64,000 bases of DNA from assembly GCF_900182915.1 (NCBI RefSeq), contig NZ_FXUG01000007.1, positions 124,001 to 188,000 on the forward strand, read 5' to 3'. Within the stretch, counting starts at the first letter, position 1; every line of letters begins with the position of its first letter. A program made the position numbers and the translations under genes. The notes beneath the pieces are model-generated. The model was not told where the DNA came from. It saw only the letters and a list, made by a program, of their open reading frames with translations, and searched no databases. Of this stretch, positions 18,547-27,558 are shown piece by piece. The DNA is from Neorhodopirellula lusitana (GTDB taxonomy: Bacteria > Planctomycetota > Planctomycetia > Pirellulales > Pirellulaceae).

Positions 18547-19842
18547 TCAGCCCAGTGTCCGCGGTGCGCCCGCACCCATGCCGACAACCAGCTTCACGGC
18601 GCCGACGCCAAGCAAGAAGACGAGCGAATAGGACCAGCCCCCGCTGAAGTCGAACAAACTACCAAAGATCATCGGTCCGGTCGCCGCAATCAAGTAACCG
18701 ATCGACTGCGCCATCCCCGAAAGCTCGGTGGCGGATTCGGCGTCCTTGGATCGGACCACAATGAACAAAAGAGCCAGACCGAAAGAGCCGCCCAGAACAA
18801 AACCGATCAGCGAAACCCAGGCCACGACCCAGCCCGCCGGTCCGATCATCAATCCAACTAGCCCAGCCGATTCGATGGTCATCAGAAACACAACAATGCT
18901 GCGTTGATCGGACTTCGAGCCGGCCCAGGTGGGCACAATCAGCGAGCCAACAATCCCAACGGCTTGGGAAAGGGAAAGCATCCATCCCGAAAACGCGGCG
19001 TCGTGACCTCGGTGCATCAAGATGGACGGCAACCATGCCAACAACGCATAAAAGGTCAGTGACTGAAGCCCCATGAACAGGGCCACTTGCCACGCCAACC
19101 GCGAACCACCCAAGTCCTGCATGCCCTTGATGAAGCTACGGGTGGGCACTGACTTAGTGAGCCGGCCAACTTGGGGAAACCAGACGATCAGAGCCAACAG
19201 AGCTGGTATCGCCCACACGGCAAGCGAACCACGCCAGCCGAGTTGGAGGTCGGTTGCCATCGGGACGCTTAGGCCCGCAGCCAACCCCGCACCCAAGGTC
19301 ATCGCACTGGAATAGAGACTAGTAACGAAACCGGAGTTCCTAGCGAAGTTTCGTTTCGTAATGCCAGGCAACAACACGTTGCCAAACGTGATCGAGATTC
19401 CCAACAAGACGGTCCCAAAGTACAGGCCCGCGATGGACGGGAGCGAACGCAACCCGATTCCGGCGGCCAACATCACGAGCGCCCCTAGCAGCGTGCCGCC
19501 AATGCCGAAGCGGCGTGTGAACAACGGTGTCAAAGTCGAGATCACAGCAAAAGCGATCAAGGGGATCGTCGTCAGCAAGCCCAACTGCAAGCTGGATAAG
19601 CCCGTCGTCAATCGAATGTCTTCCACCAACGGACCCACACTCGCCAGCGCCGGTCGCAAGTTCAGCGCAATCAACAACACCCCGCAAAGCAAAAGCAGGT
19701 TCTTGGAGTGCGATTGGCTCGTCGAAGACACCTCCTTGTCTGGAATGGACGCTCTGACAGACGCGGAATGCTCGACGGTGCGGTTACTTTCGATGTTAGT
19801 GCTTTCGGTGTCGAGTGAGTGTTGAAGACTGACGGTCGCCAC
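18547..19842 (-). CDS. MFS transporter, CynX/NimT (cyanate permease) family
   Basis: Inner-membrane secondary carrier of 431 residues with about 12 helices. The N-terminal core LIALNLRPALASVGPLVEDI is the hallmark of the CynX/YeaN subfamily. The start is a GTG preceded by a long polar leader of about 45 residues before helix 1. Substrates of the family include cyanate, nitroimidazole and others, and none can be chosen here because no cyanase or metabolic gene lies nearby. It converges on the small membrane protein upstream in coordinates. Confidence 0.88.
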   Translation of the reverse strand: MATVSLQHSLDTESTNIESNRTVEHSASVRASIPDKEVSSTSQSHSKNLLLLCGVLLIALNLRPALASVGPLVEDIRLTTGLSSLQLGLLTTIPLIAFAVISTLTPLFTRRFGIGGTLLGALVMLAAGIGLRSLPSIAGLYFGTVLLGISITFGNVLLPGITKRNFARNSGFVTSLYSSAMTLGAGLAAGLSVPMATDLQLGWRGSLAVWAIPALLALIVWFPQVGRLTKSVPTRSFIKGMQDLGGSRLAWQVALFMGLQSLTFYALLAWLPSILMHRGHDAAFSGWMLSLSQAVGIVGSLIVPTWAGSKSDQRSIVVFLMTIESAGLVGLMIGPAGWVVAWVSLIGFVLGGSFGLALLFIVVRSKDAESATELSGMAQSIGYLIAATGPMIFGSLFDFSGGWSYSLVFLLGVGAVKLVVGMGAGAPRTLG

Positions 19843-20253
19843 GCAAACAAGCGTTCACGAACTTGGCAAATTATTGAACGCGGCGATTGAGGAGTGCGGA
19901 CGACGCGTCGCATGGTCCGGCAGACTTCAATCTCCCTATAGCGTCAACTTCCGCCGCAAAACGAACAACCCGACTGGACGCCTACCACGGCATTTCATTT
20001 GGTGTGATCGCACCCTAACACACTATCCGCCAATAAAGAGTTCGCGAACGCTATTGAAAATCGCAGGCAGATCACAAAATGTTTCGGCGATGCCGTTTCA
20101 AATCGATGCTCGATCTCAACGAGAAGGTTCCGACTCCACGGGCTTCCCTCCAGGCAGTACGCGTTTACACTCGCGTCTACCACGTTGGAAGGCTCGCGAG
20201 CCTGTTCAGTGGCTCGTTTCCAAAGTCCCCCACTCCCTTTATCATCGCTAATC
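19843..20253. other. divergent intergenic region
   Basis: About 410 bases between the MFS gene and the ferredoxin gene. Overlapping short frames exist but none resembles a protein family. It must contain the two divergent promoters; nothing specific was recognised. Confidence 0.4.
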
Positions 20254-20691
20254 ATGCCCGATGATTCACTCTCGGTCGATCGCCTTTACACAATCACCGT
20301 CATCCTGCTCGATGGTCAGCAGCACGTCGTCGAGTTTCGCCGGCATGCGTACAACAACTTGATGGAGTTGATCGTCAACGAATTGTACGAAAACATCGGC
20401 GATTGCAAGGGACACGCATGGTGCGGAACCTGCCACGTCGAGATCCTTACCAATGAAACAGTTGCCGGCGAAACATTGACAGGTGAGGCAGTCGCCAGCG
20501 AAATACAAAGCGGCGAAATACTGGAAAACGCGGCTCTGAACGCCCCACCCATCGAGCCCATGACGCGAGACGAAGTCATGACGCTGGGCAAACTGCCCAA
20601 CACCGTTCCATCCAGTCGGCTGGCGTGTCAAATCATGGTCGACGAGCTGATCGACAACGCAGTCTTCCGAGTTCGAGGCGATGTGTCCTAA
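20254..20691 (+). CDS. 2Fe-2S ferredoxin with a repetitive insert
   Basis: Electron carrier of the plant/adrenodoxin ferredoxin fold. Cys51, Cys57 and Cys60 (C-x5-C-x2-C in GDCKGHAWCGTCHVEI) and Cys125 (RLACQI) are the four cluster ligands. The ATG at 20254 gives 145 residues. In ordinary ferredoxins about 30-35 residues separate the third and fourth Cys. Here 64 do, because five pentapeptides of the form E-x-x-x-G are inserted just after the third ligand, encoded by a 15-bp tandem repeat. The gene stands alone, so its redox partners are unknown. Confidence 0.85.
   Translation: MPDDSLSVDRLYTITVILLDGQQHVVEFRRHAYNNLMELIVNELYENIGDCKGHAWCGTCHVEILTNETVAGETLTGEAVASEIQSGEILENAALNAPPIEPMTRDEVMTLGKLPNTVPSSRLACQIMVDELIDNAVFRVRGDVS
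20455..20529 (+). repeat. 15-bp in-frame tandem repeat inside the ferredoxin
   Basis: Five consecutive 15-base units begin at 20455, 20470, 20485, 20500 and 20515 and encode ETVAG, ETLTG, EAVAS, EIQSG and EILEN. They fall in the loop between cluster ligands three and four. Confidence 0.8.
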
Positions 20692-21236
20692 CCGCGAGTC
20701 CCAGCAGCATGTGCCATGTCCCAGCCATATGTCCTAGCCTGCAGGCCGTGCGACTGAAAAGACGGACGGCGATTGATCAACTGCTGCAAACGATGTCGTG
20801 TGTCACCGCGAGACAACGTCAAGCTCGGATGCCACTGACGGCAACGACGCTTGCCGCACTCCGGCCCGATCCAACACAATTTGCCGTTTCAACCGAGGTG
20901 GTACGGGGATTGCGGTGAACGGTGGCTCGGTCTATCCATCACTGCTTCAAACGCTCAGGAAATTGTTGTGTCCACTGGCACGTCGAACGTCGAACTCACG
21001 ATTCAAACCAACCACGGTCTCACCTACACCATCGCTGTACCGCAGAAGCCGTTTCGCAAGAGTTCACCGAAGGTGAAACGCAAGGGCGAAAAACCACGCG
21101 ACCACAAAATCAAGCGGCCGCAACCGGCGACGCGTCTCCCGTAACAATGACGCCCGCGACCAGCATCACTTCAACAGCTCGCGAGCGTCATTAAGCTGGC
21201 ACGCGAGCTGACCTATTCTAAAACGAGACGACGGTG
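20692..21236. other. gap with one doubtful small gene
   Basis: A plus-strand frame at 20851-21144 (97 codons, TTG start) has coding-like third positions in its second half. It ends in a Lys/Arg-rich tail (EIVVSTGTSNVELTIQTN, then a basic stretch). It resembles no known family and has no clear start. Nothing else was seen in this gap. Confidence 0.3.
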
Positions 21237-21455
21237 CTAGGCTTCCCCCCCGCCTCGATCATCATCCTTGCAATCGGCTAGGATGGTTTGCAACTGCTTC
21301 AAGACATCGGTCGGGTTCAATCCCTGATGGCGACAAACGTATTGAAGTGATTTGCCACCGCAGCTGATGTCCAGCCCAAGTTGACTGAACACGCTTGTCG
21401 TTTCAGGATGCTCGATGATCCAATCGGGAAGGGGCGTATCTAAGTCGCAGTTCAT
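21237..21455 (-). CDS. ScdA_N (DUF542) domain protein
   Basis: A 72-residue protein made only of the N-terminal domain of RIC/ScdA iron-sulfur repair proteins: TTSVFSQLGLDISCGGKSLQYVCRHQGL. The motif is usually [IL]DxCCGG; here one of the two adjacent cysteines is Ser (ISCGG), leaving a single Cys in the motif. A stand-alone domain of this kind is often grouped with haemerythrin-like or denitrification genes, none of which lie here. The ATG at 21455 is chosen; a GTG two codons earlier is possible. Confidence 0.8.
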   Translation of the reverse strand: MNCDLDTPLPDWIIEHPETTSVFSQLGLDISCGGKSLQYVCRHQGLNPTDVLKQLQTILADCKDDDRGGGEA

Positions 21456-21553
21456 TTGCACAGTTTAGCAAACGACAGTGCACCCAACGACACTGCACCC
21501 AACTACATTTTACGAAACCAGATTGCACCCAACCACGAAGACGCGCCGCAAAG

Positions 21554-21925
21554 ATGACATCCCGCAAAATTGAAATCGCCCGCGCGTATTCGCTTCCGGC
21601 TTCGAACGATCACTACCGAGTCCTGGTCGATCGGCTTTGGCCGCGAGGTGTCAAGAAAGAGACGCTCGAGCTGGATCAGTGGGCAAAGGATCTGGCCCCC
21701 AGTACCGAACTGCGTAAATGGTTCCATCAAGATCCAACACGATGGGAAGAGTTGGTGGAGCGTTATCGAAGCGAACTGCAAGGGAATCTCGCTGCAGCGA
21801 AGGACCTGCTTGCCGCCGCCGACGGCAGGAACCTCTTGCTGATCTACGCCGCGAAAGACGAGACTCACAACAACGCAATCGTGTTACGTGACTTTCTGGG
21901 TGAAGTCGATCAACCGGGCTGTTAG
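21554..21925 (+). CDS. DUF488 family protein (YeaO-like)
   Basis: A cytosolic protein of 123 residues that matches DUF488/YeaO along its whole length: YRVLVDRLWPRGVKKE near residue 20-37, WAKDLAPSTELRKWFHQDP, WEELVERYRSEL and LLLIYAAKDETHNNA. The biochemical function of the family is not established. It diverges from the ScdA_N gene, with about 98 bases between. Confidence 0.88.
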   Translation: MTSRKIEIARAYSLPASNDHYRVLVDRLWPRGVKKETLELDQWAKDLAPSTELRKWFHQDPTRWEELVERYRSELQGNLAAAKDLLAAADGRNLLLIYAAKDETHNNAIVLRDFLGEVDQPGC

Positions 21926-21987
21926 ATTGTGTTCGATTCCATTCCGCTTGGAAACGAAACACTGATTGGCAGTACAAGGAACTGAGA

Positions 21988-22629
21988 ATGAAATATCCCG
22001 CCGCCCTGCTCATTGGACTCAATATCATTGCGGCGATGCCAATGCTTCACGGGGACGAACAATCGATCTCGCCTGAGTCGCCTCCGAAAGCGTCAGTGTC
22101 ACCCACTCCAACGCAGACCGAATCAACGGGACAGGACGAGCCACCCAACGAAGGGCCAAAAGAGCCACGCGTCCCCGCCGCAACCAGCATTCACGAAGCA
22201 CGCGCCCGGGCAATGCTGTTGCATGAGTCCATTCGCGGTACTCTTCAAGTGGTCCATCGCGACTTCTTTGACGAGGACAATGCCCGAGATATCCCATCGG
22301 CCTCCCTCGAAGACGTATTCGCCGAACTTGCCGCCAGCTACGACGTCAAGCTGAAGTGGCTGATCGTCGAAACCGACATCGTGAACGTCGACCATCAACC
22401 GGAAGACCTTTTTGAAAAGGAAGCGGTCATTGCACTCAAACAGGGCAAACAGTCCCATGAAGGCGTCGTGGATTCACGTTACCGGTTCGCTGGCCCAATC
22501 CGACTCGCATCGCAGTGCCTGAAATGTCACGTCAAGCAACGCACCAGTACGGAAGATCGGACTGCGGGGCTGCTGATTTCGATGCCACTGAACACGCCAA
22601 GGACGACACCTCAAACCATGGCTAGATAG
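21988..22629 (+). CDS. Tll0287-like (DUF3365) haem-binding periplasmic protein
   Basis: An exported protein of 213 residues. It has a signal peptide (1-22, ending near LHG), then a Pro/Ser/Thr-rich linker to about residue 62. The sensor-like domain that follows ends with the haem c motif CLKCH (177-181). The segments DFFDEDNARDIPSASLEDVF and RYRFAGPIRLASQCLKCH are typical of the DUF3365/Tll0287 family, whose members bind one haem and resemble redox or gas sensors. It follows the DUF488 gene by 62 bases on the same strand, but a functional link is not evident. Confidence 0.8.
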   Translation: MKYPAALLIGLNIIAAMPMLHGDEQSISPESPPKASVSPTPTQTESTGQDEPPNEGPKEPRVPAATSIHEARARAMLLHESIRGTLQVVHRDFFDEDNARDIPSASLEDVFAELAASYDVKLKWLIVETDIVNVDHQPEDLFEKEAVIALKQGKQSHEGVVDSRYRFAGPIRLASQCLKCHVKQRTSTEDRTAGLLISMPLNTPRTTPQTMAR

Positions 22630-22930
22630 TCCATTCAACGACCTACAAGTTTGGAACGCCACGCGGTAGACTGGTGTAGCATCGAGCTTTGAATTGAGTG
22701 ATGCCGAAAGCGGATGGGTTTGCGTCGTGCCACGATGATAACGTGGCAATGAAGCGTGACCGGGTGTTACGTCTTCAGCGGAACGGCGTCAACCGTCCGC
22801 TCCCTTTGCCTCAAAGCTATCGACGAATCGGTGCGAACCATTTGATATCACTCTCATTTCGACACTGGGCGAAGCACGAAAGTGCCGCCTTCCGCCGTCA
22901 AACGATCCCCTGTTACGGAAGCTTCCACAC
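22630..22930. other. intergenic region before cardiolipin synthase
   Basis: About 300 bases without a recognisable gene, repeat or hairpin. Confidence 0.4.
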
Positions 22931-24370
22931 TTGTTGATCCAAGGACTTGCCGTCGCACACGCATTGATGGTGCTTGTGTTCTCCACGCGAATCCTGTTGC
23001 GGGACAACCTCTCCTCGGCTGCCCGCTTGGCTTGGTTTCTGGTGATGCTGTTCGCACCCTATGTCGGCGTCGTGGTCTATTTGCTGTTTGGCGAAGTCAG
23101 TTTGGGACACACGGTTCACAAACGTCACGATGAAATTTTCACCAAGCTACGATTGGCTGCCGGTCCCGCGATGGGCAGTTGCGACCGGAACCTCAGCGGC
23201 CAGGTCGAAATTGAGTATCAAACCGCGTTCCGCGCCGCTGCGGTCGACGGTTTTGGAACAACACTCGGGAATCATGCGGAGCTCCTGCCTGACGCGGCAA
23301 CCGCGCGTGCCCGTTTGATCCAAGACATTGATAACGCCAAAGAAAGCGTGCAGTGCCTGTACTACATCTGGCTGGACGACAACACGGGCAAGAATGTCGC
23401 CGCCGCACTGATCCGCGCCGCTCGACGCGGCGTTGTCTGCCATGCCGTCGCCGATGGCCTGGGCTCGCGAGTCTTTGTGCGATCGAAATACTGGCAAGAG
23501 ATGCGCGACGCCGGTGTGAACCTCACCGTTGCCTTGCCAATCAAGTGGGTCGTTGACACGATTTTGTTCAGCCGTATCGATTTGCGGAATCACCGAAAGA
23601 TCACGGTTATCGATAGTCGTGTCACTTGGTGCGGCAGCCAAAACTGCGCCGACCCCGAGTTCCTGGTGAAGGCAAAGTACGGACCATGGGTCGACATCAT
23701 GCTGCGGCTGGAGGGACCTGTCGTCACCCAGTGCCAACTGCTCTTCGCGTCGGACTGGCTGCTCAATAGTGGCGAGGAGGTCCCCACCACCAAGACAATG
23801 ATCGCCAACGAAATCAACGGTGGTTTTCCGGCACAGCTTTTTGCCGACGGGCCGACCGAGCGGCACGGGGCCACGCCTCAAATGTTTGCCACCTTGTTGA
23901 CGTTAGCGAAACGAGAAGTAGTCATCTCGACGCCCTACTTTGTTCCCAACCAAACCGTTTTAGACGCAATGTGTGCCGCCGCGATTCGCGGAGTCGAAGT
24001 GATCATGGTCGTTCCCAAACGCAATGATTCTTGGATCGTTGCCGCCGCCAGCCGCAGCTATTACCGCCAACTGCTGGAACACGGCGTCAAGATATTCGAG
24101 TTTCGCAACGGGCTACTCCACGCCAAAACATTCACCGTTGATCGCTCACTTTCGCTGATCGGCTCCACCAACATGGATCTCCGCAGCTTCGACTTGAATT
24201 ACGAAAACGACATCTTGCTGCGTGACAACGAGGTGACGCAAGCGATCTATCAACGCCAAAGTCAGTACATCAGCCAGTCCGACTGCGTCACCATCGACGA
24301 TGTCCTGGCCTGGTCTTACACCCATCGAATTTGGAACAACATCGTCGCTACGGTAGGACCGATCCTGTAG
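22931..24370 (+). CDS. cls: cardiolipin synthase (phospholipase D type)
   Basis: Condenses two phosphatidylglycerol molecules, or a related reaction, at the membrane. Two N-terminal helices (about 1-22 and 33-54, with AWFLVMLFAPYVGVVVYLLFG typical of Cls) precede two PLD domains. These carry HKD motifs H221-K223-D228 and H397-K399-D404, followed by GSQN and GSTN. The length of 479 matches bacterial ClsA. The start is unresolved: TTG at 22931 or 22934, or ATG at 22967, which would truncate the first helix. Confidence 0.9.
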   Translation: MLIQGLAVAHALMVLVFSTRILLRDNLSSAARLAWFLVMLFAPYVGVVVYLLFGEVSLGHTVHKRHDEIFTKLRLAAGPAMGSCDRNLSGQVEIEYQTAFRAAAVDGFGTTLGNHAELLPDAATARARLIQDIDNAKESVQCLYYIWLDDNTGKNVAAALIRAARRGVVCHAVADGLGSRVFVRSKYWQEMRDAGVNLTVALPIKWVVDTILFSRIDLRNHRKITVIDSRVTWCGSQNCADPEFLVKAKYGPWVDIMLRLEGPVVTQCQLLFASDWLLNSGEEVPTTKTMIANEINGGFPAQLFADGPTERHGATPQMFATLLTLAKREVVISTPYFVPNQTVLDAMCAAAIRGVEVIMVVPKRNDSWIVAAASRSYYRQLLEHGVKIFEFRNGLLHAKTFTVDRSLSLIGSTNMDLRSFDLNYENDILLRDNEVTQAIYQRQSQYISQSDCVTIDDVLAWSYTHRIWNNIVATVGPIL

Positions 24371-24404
24371 CGACAAAGTATGTCATCAATTGATGCCAAA
24401 CTGT

Positions 24405-24698
24405 CTATCGCACCGTTTCGACTTCACTGACCTCGATGCTGTCCATGATTGCTTCGGTGCCCTTGATGAAGTTTTGGAAGTGACTTGTTTCGACATGGGC
24501 GGCAAGTGCGTCCGCATTGACCCACGTTTCGATCATGAAGAAGTGATCCGAGTCTTTGATGTCTGCCTGAAGCTCATAGTGCTCGCAGCCCGCATCGCCT
24601 CGACTGGGCTCAACAAGCTTCTCGAGCTCCAGTTTGAGTTCAGCCCCTTTCCCTACTTTGGCCCGAATGTTGGCAATCACTTTCGTTTTGTTTGGCAT
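24405..24698 (-). CDS. antibiotic biosynthesis monooxygenase (ABM) domain protein
   Basis: A small dimeric alpha-beta barrel protein of 97 residues. The pattern VIANIRAKVGKGAELKLELEKLVEPSRGDAGCEHYEL, then FFMIETWVNADALAAHVETSHFQNF, is typical of the ABM/YgiN group. YgiN-like members act on quinols; most are uncharacterised. It is the last of four minus-strand genes (24405-27138), all of small redox or detoxification families. Confidence 0.85.
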   Translation of the reverse strand: MPNKTKVIANIRAKVGKGAELKLELEKLVEPSRGDAGCEHYELQADIKDSDHFFMIETWVNADALAAHVETSHFQNFIKGTEAIMDSIEVSEVETVR

Positions 24699-24743
24699 CT
24701 GTCAATCCTCATAAAGATGATGAAGCGTGTTAAGTGGACTGTT

Positions 24744-24833
24744 GAAAGCGCTTTGATTTTGTCGTAACGGAACTCGTCAAGAGTTTCGTTAGCCGGCTTG
24801 GGGATCGAATCTTCCCGAGGCCTTTCTCTTCGG
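24744..24833 (+). repeat. dispersed structured element R1, copy C
   Basis: A more diverged copy. TTTTGTCGTAACGGAACTCG, GAGTTTCGTTAGCCGGCTTG and GGGGATCGAA align with copies A and B in the same order and spacing. The AACTC/GAGTT hairpin is kept, while the right outer arm is lost. It lies between two minus-strand genes. Confidence 0.65.
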
Positions 24834-24882
24834 TTGATGCGTCTCTCGGTTGAAGGGCTAGACCGTCAAACGACTGGTCCTT

Positions 24883-25290
24883 CTACGCGAGTCCAACGGA
24901 TCGTTGGAATTCAGCAGGGTTCCAGTAATCCACGATCGTCTTAATCGTATCGCGATCGAACCGAATGATCGACGAGGCTCGGACCTCAAACTTTTTCCCG
25001 GTCGCGGGCAGCCCAGGAAAATCGCCTGAGTGCGTCCCGCTCATCACCCACGCGGCGGCCGCAGATCCCTCACCCACGACAATCTGAGTCGGACGCACTC
25101 GAAAGTCAGGTGAGCCGGCATAGGTCAAATCGACGAACGAACGAATCTGGGTCAATCCTTCGAATCTTGCACCGAACGCCAAGTCCTCGAACGTTGAAGA
25201 CTCACCAAAGAACGACATTACCCCATTCCCGTCCTGGCGTGACCAAGCATCGTAATAATCCTTGAGGCGTGACTCGAGGCAGTGACCCAT
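24883..25290 (-). CDS. NTF2-like / SnoaL-like protein
   Basis: A 135-residue cone-shaped NTF2-fold protein. It begins with RLKDYYDAWSRQDGNGVMSFFGE, has a middle FEGLTQIRSFVDLTY and ends with IIRFDRDTIKTIVDYWNPAEF, the arrangement of SnoaL-like ester cyclases. The ligand is unknown. It precedes the ABM gene on the minus strand by 184 bases, a gap that contains repeat R1 copy C. Confidence 0.8.
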   Translation of the reverse strand: MGHCLESRLKDYYDAWSRQDGNGVMSFFGESSTFEDLAFGARFEGLTQIRSFVDLTYAGSPDFRVRPTQIVVGEGSAAAAWVMSGTHSGDFPGLPATGKKFEVRASSIIRFDRDTIKTIVDYWNPAEFQRSVGLA

Positions 25291-25575
25291 GTTAGTTTCC
25301 TGAAGAGATGAAAATGTGATTTAGATTCAGCCGATGCGGGGTGCATCACCGACCCGTGGGACATCGTTGTGTTAGACGGACATTGGCTGCAGGTGGCGTC
25401 GCGCACCTCCGGAAAGGGACCGCCGACGGATGGCTCATAAAACCTTCGGCGCAGTCACACTTGCCGGCAATCAACAAACACTGGCACGCCCAGTTACAGC
25501 GTCTTGCGTTGGTCGCTCGAGACAACAGAATCCGCAGCATCGAGCCAAAGATTCCCAACCGAGTCGGGCGATTCA

Positions 25576-26478
25576 TCAAAGCCCGATTGGCGACGACTTA
25601 TTTGACACCTCAGCAACCTCGGAGCTTCGCAGGAGATGCTCTCTCAACGTTAACGGTCGCCGGCCGGTGAAACGTTCCACCGTGTCGCTAAGCACCGCAA
25701 ACTCACCCGCCGCGATGGCCTGGTAACTGCTAACCCATCCCTCGATCTCAAACGGCGTGGCGTTAAATTCCCCACGTGATGCGAAAGCTTCCTCCACCGT
25801 CTCGTTTTGAAAAGTGATCGGTTTGCCCGTGATGTCACTCACGATTGCGGCTGCTTCGGCCATGGACAACAACTCCGGACCTGTCACGTCGAACGGACCG
25901 GTTGGGAACGCCGGATCAGTCAACAGGGCAACGGCAACGTCCGCGATATCCGTTCTCGCCACCGGTGCAAACTTCCCGTCTTGAGCTGGGCCACGAATCA
26001 CGCCATCGGTTGCCAACAACGGGACCATGTCGGAGTAAAAGTTGTCTCGCAAAGCAGCGAAGGCAAGTCCCTTGTATCGCATGTATTCTTCGGTCTGGTA
26101 GTGATCTCGCGCGAAAGTGAAGATGGATTCCGCGTTGCAGTTGACGAACGAGGTGTAGACCACACGCTGGACGCCACCCGCGACGAATGCGTCGACCGCG
26201 GCTTTGTGTTGGTCCAAGCGATCAGCGCTCTCGAAACCGGAGACAAAGAACAGCGTATCGATTCCCTTCACCGCCGCGACCATGGCGTCATGATCAACGT
26301 AGCTTGAAACCGCCACGTCGGCGTGCCTCAATAGCGGAGCCTTTTCGGCACTGCGGACGATCAAACGCGTTGAGATCCCACGTTCGTCCAGCGTTTGTGC
26401 GATGCACCCCCCAAGAAAACCAGTCGCTCCCGTGATACCAATCCGTTGTTTTGAATTCATGATCGTTGCGTTGCTCAT
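25576..26478 (-). CDS. NAD(P)-binding NmrA/QorB-like oxidoreductase
   Basis: An atypical short-chain dehydrogenase of 300 residues. The Rossmann motif GATGFLGG is near residue 16, followed by LIVRSAEKAP at the end of strand 2, where the Arg suggests NADPH. VYTSFVNC and YMRYKGLAFAALRDNFY replace the usual catalytic YxxxK, as in NmrA/QorB quinone reductases. An ATG six codons in may be the true start. It is 90 bases downstream of the AhpD-like gene and probably cotranscribed with it. Confidence 0.85.
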   Translation of the reverse strand: MSNATIMNSKQRIGITGATGFLGGCIAQTLDERGISTRLIVRSAEKAPLLRHADVAVSSYVDHDAMVAAVKGIDTLFFVSGFESADRLDQHKAAVDAFVAGGVQRVVYTSFVNCNAESIFTFARDHYQTEEYMRYKGLAFAALRDNFYSDMVPLLATDGVIRGPAQDGKFAPVARTDIADVAVALLTDPAFPTGPFDVTGPELLSMAEAAAIVSDITGKPITFQNETVEEAFASRGEFNATPFEIEGWVSSYQAIAAGEFAVLSDTVERFTGRRPLTLREHLLRSSEVAEVSNKSSPIGL

Positions 26479-26568
26479 ATGCCGTAGTGGCTCCCTGTGG
26501 AAGCCATGATGTCCAGTGAACGGGGCTGACCACGCCAGCCACGTTAAATCAATACCGTCCCAGCGGCT

Positions 26569-27138
26569 TCAACTCGCCGGTTCCGCCTCGGCGTGCCACT
26601 CGTTCTTCGAAAATGCCTTATCCAGCGGCGTCTCTGCCACGTGGTTGGTGTAATTCGAAAGCACCTTGTAGGCAGTGCCAACGATGACTTCCAAAACGGT
26701 CTGCCTGGTGTATCCAGCGTCCAACAAGGCTTCAATATCACCGTCATCCAACCAACCTCGGGACGTATTCACCTTGGCGGCAAACACCCGCAAGGCTTCG
26801 AGCTTTGGATCGGCGATCGGTGTTCCATCACGCAGTGACGTTATCACGTCTTCGGGCACCTTCGCACCTTGCATGATCGAGGTATGAGCCGCCATGCAGT
26901 ATTCGCAACCGTTGAGACGATTGTTGGTCATCGCAATGATTTGCTGCTCGGTAGCAGACAAGCTCGTTTTGGTGTCGAAGATCGATCCGATTGTTCGATA
27001 AGCTTCCAACAGTGCGGGCGAATCGGCCATGATGGCGTGCAGGTTGGGCACCATTCCATAGGCTTGCTTGCTCTTTTCAAGCTGCGGTTGACTGTCAGCG
27101 GGGGCACTGTCGATCGTGTGTACTTGAAAATCCGTCAT
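26569..27138 (-). CDS. carboxymuconolactone decarboxylase family (peroxidase-related) protein
   Basis: A 189-residue AhpD-like protein. CEYCMAAHTSIMQ carries the CxxC-x2-H redox motif; the flanks GMVPNLHAIMADSPALLEAYRTIG and LEALRVFAAKVNTSRGWLDD are typical of the uncharacterised peroxidase-related subgroup. It is the first gene of the four-gene minus-strand group, ahead of the NmrA-like gene. A role in thiol-dependent peroxide or electrophile detoxification is an inference from the motif and neighbours. Confidence 0.88.
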   Translation of the reverse strand: MTDFQVHTIDSAPADSQPQLEKSKQAYGMVPNLHAIMADSPALLEAYRTIGSIFDTKTSLSATEQQIIAMTNNRLNGCEYCMAAHTSIMQGAKVPEDVITSLRDGTPIADPKLEALRVFAAKVNTSRGWLDDGDIEALLDAGYTRQTVLEVIVGTAYKVLSNYTNHVAETPLDKAFSKNEWHAEAEPAS

Positions 27139-27558
27139 CTTGTTTCTCCGGGTACTGACCGCATGGCCATTCGAGGTGTTCGTCGAATTGCGTGCCGACG
27201 CGGCATGCTTGTTGATGGGGTATACCGGGATGCGATCGAGCCCTTACAGCCAATGCAAAACTTTTTTGCCGTTCAAACGCATCCGGGATGAACCACCGTT
27301 AGAATCTATCAGCGAATAGGCATGCGAATTGCGTGCCCACCGGCTGTATTCCGACCAGTTCGTCTGCTTGCCGCAGCCCTATGATTGTAAAATCTGCCGA
27401 CCGCCGCATCTTGAAGTCAAACCGAGCACCTCCTATTTCGGAACCTCATTGATAGGCGAGCCCTGTTTGGCTCGGAACATTGTCGACCGGCAGATTCACG
27501 ACATCAAACCAATACTGCTAAAGCACATTCACTAGCCAATTTGATCCGTAGGCGAGCC
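27139..27558. other. divergent intergenic region before egtD
   Basis: About 420 bases between the minus-strand redox group and egtD. No gene, repeat or clear promoter was recognised. Confidence 0.4.
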
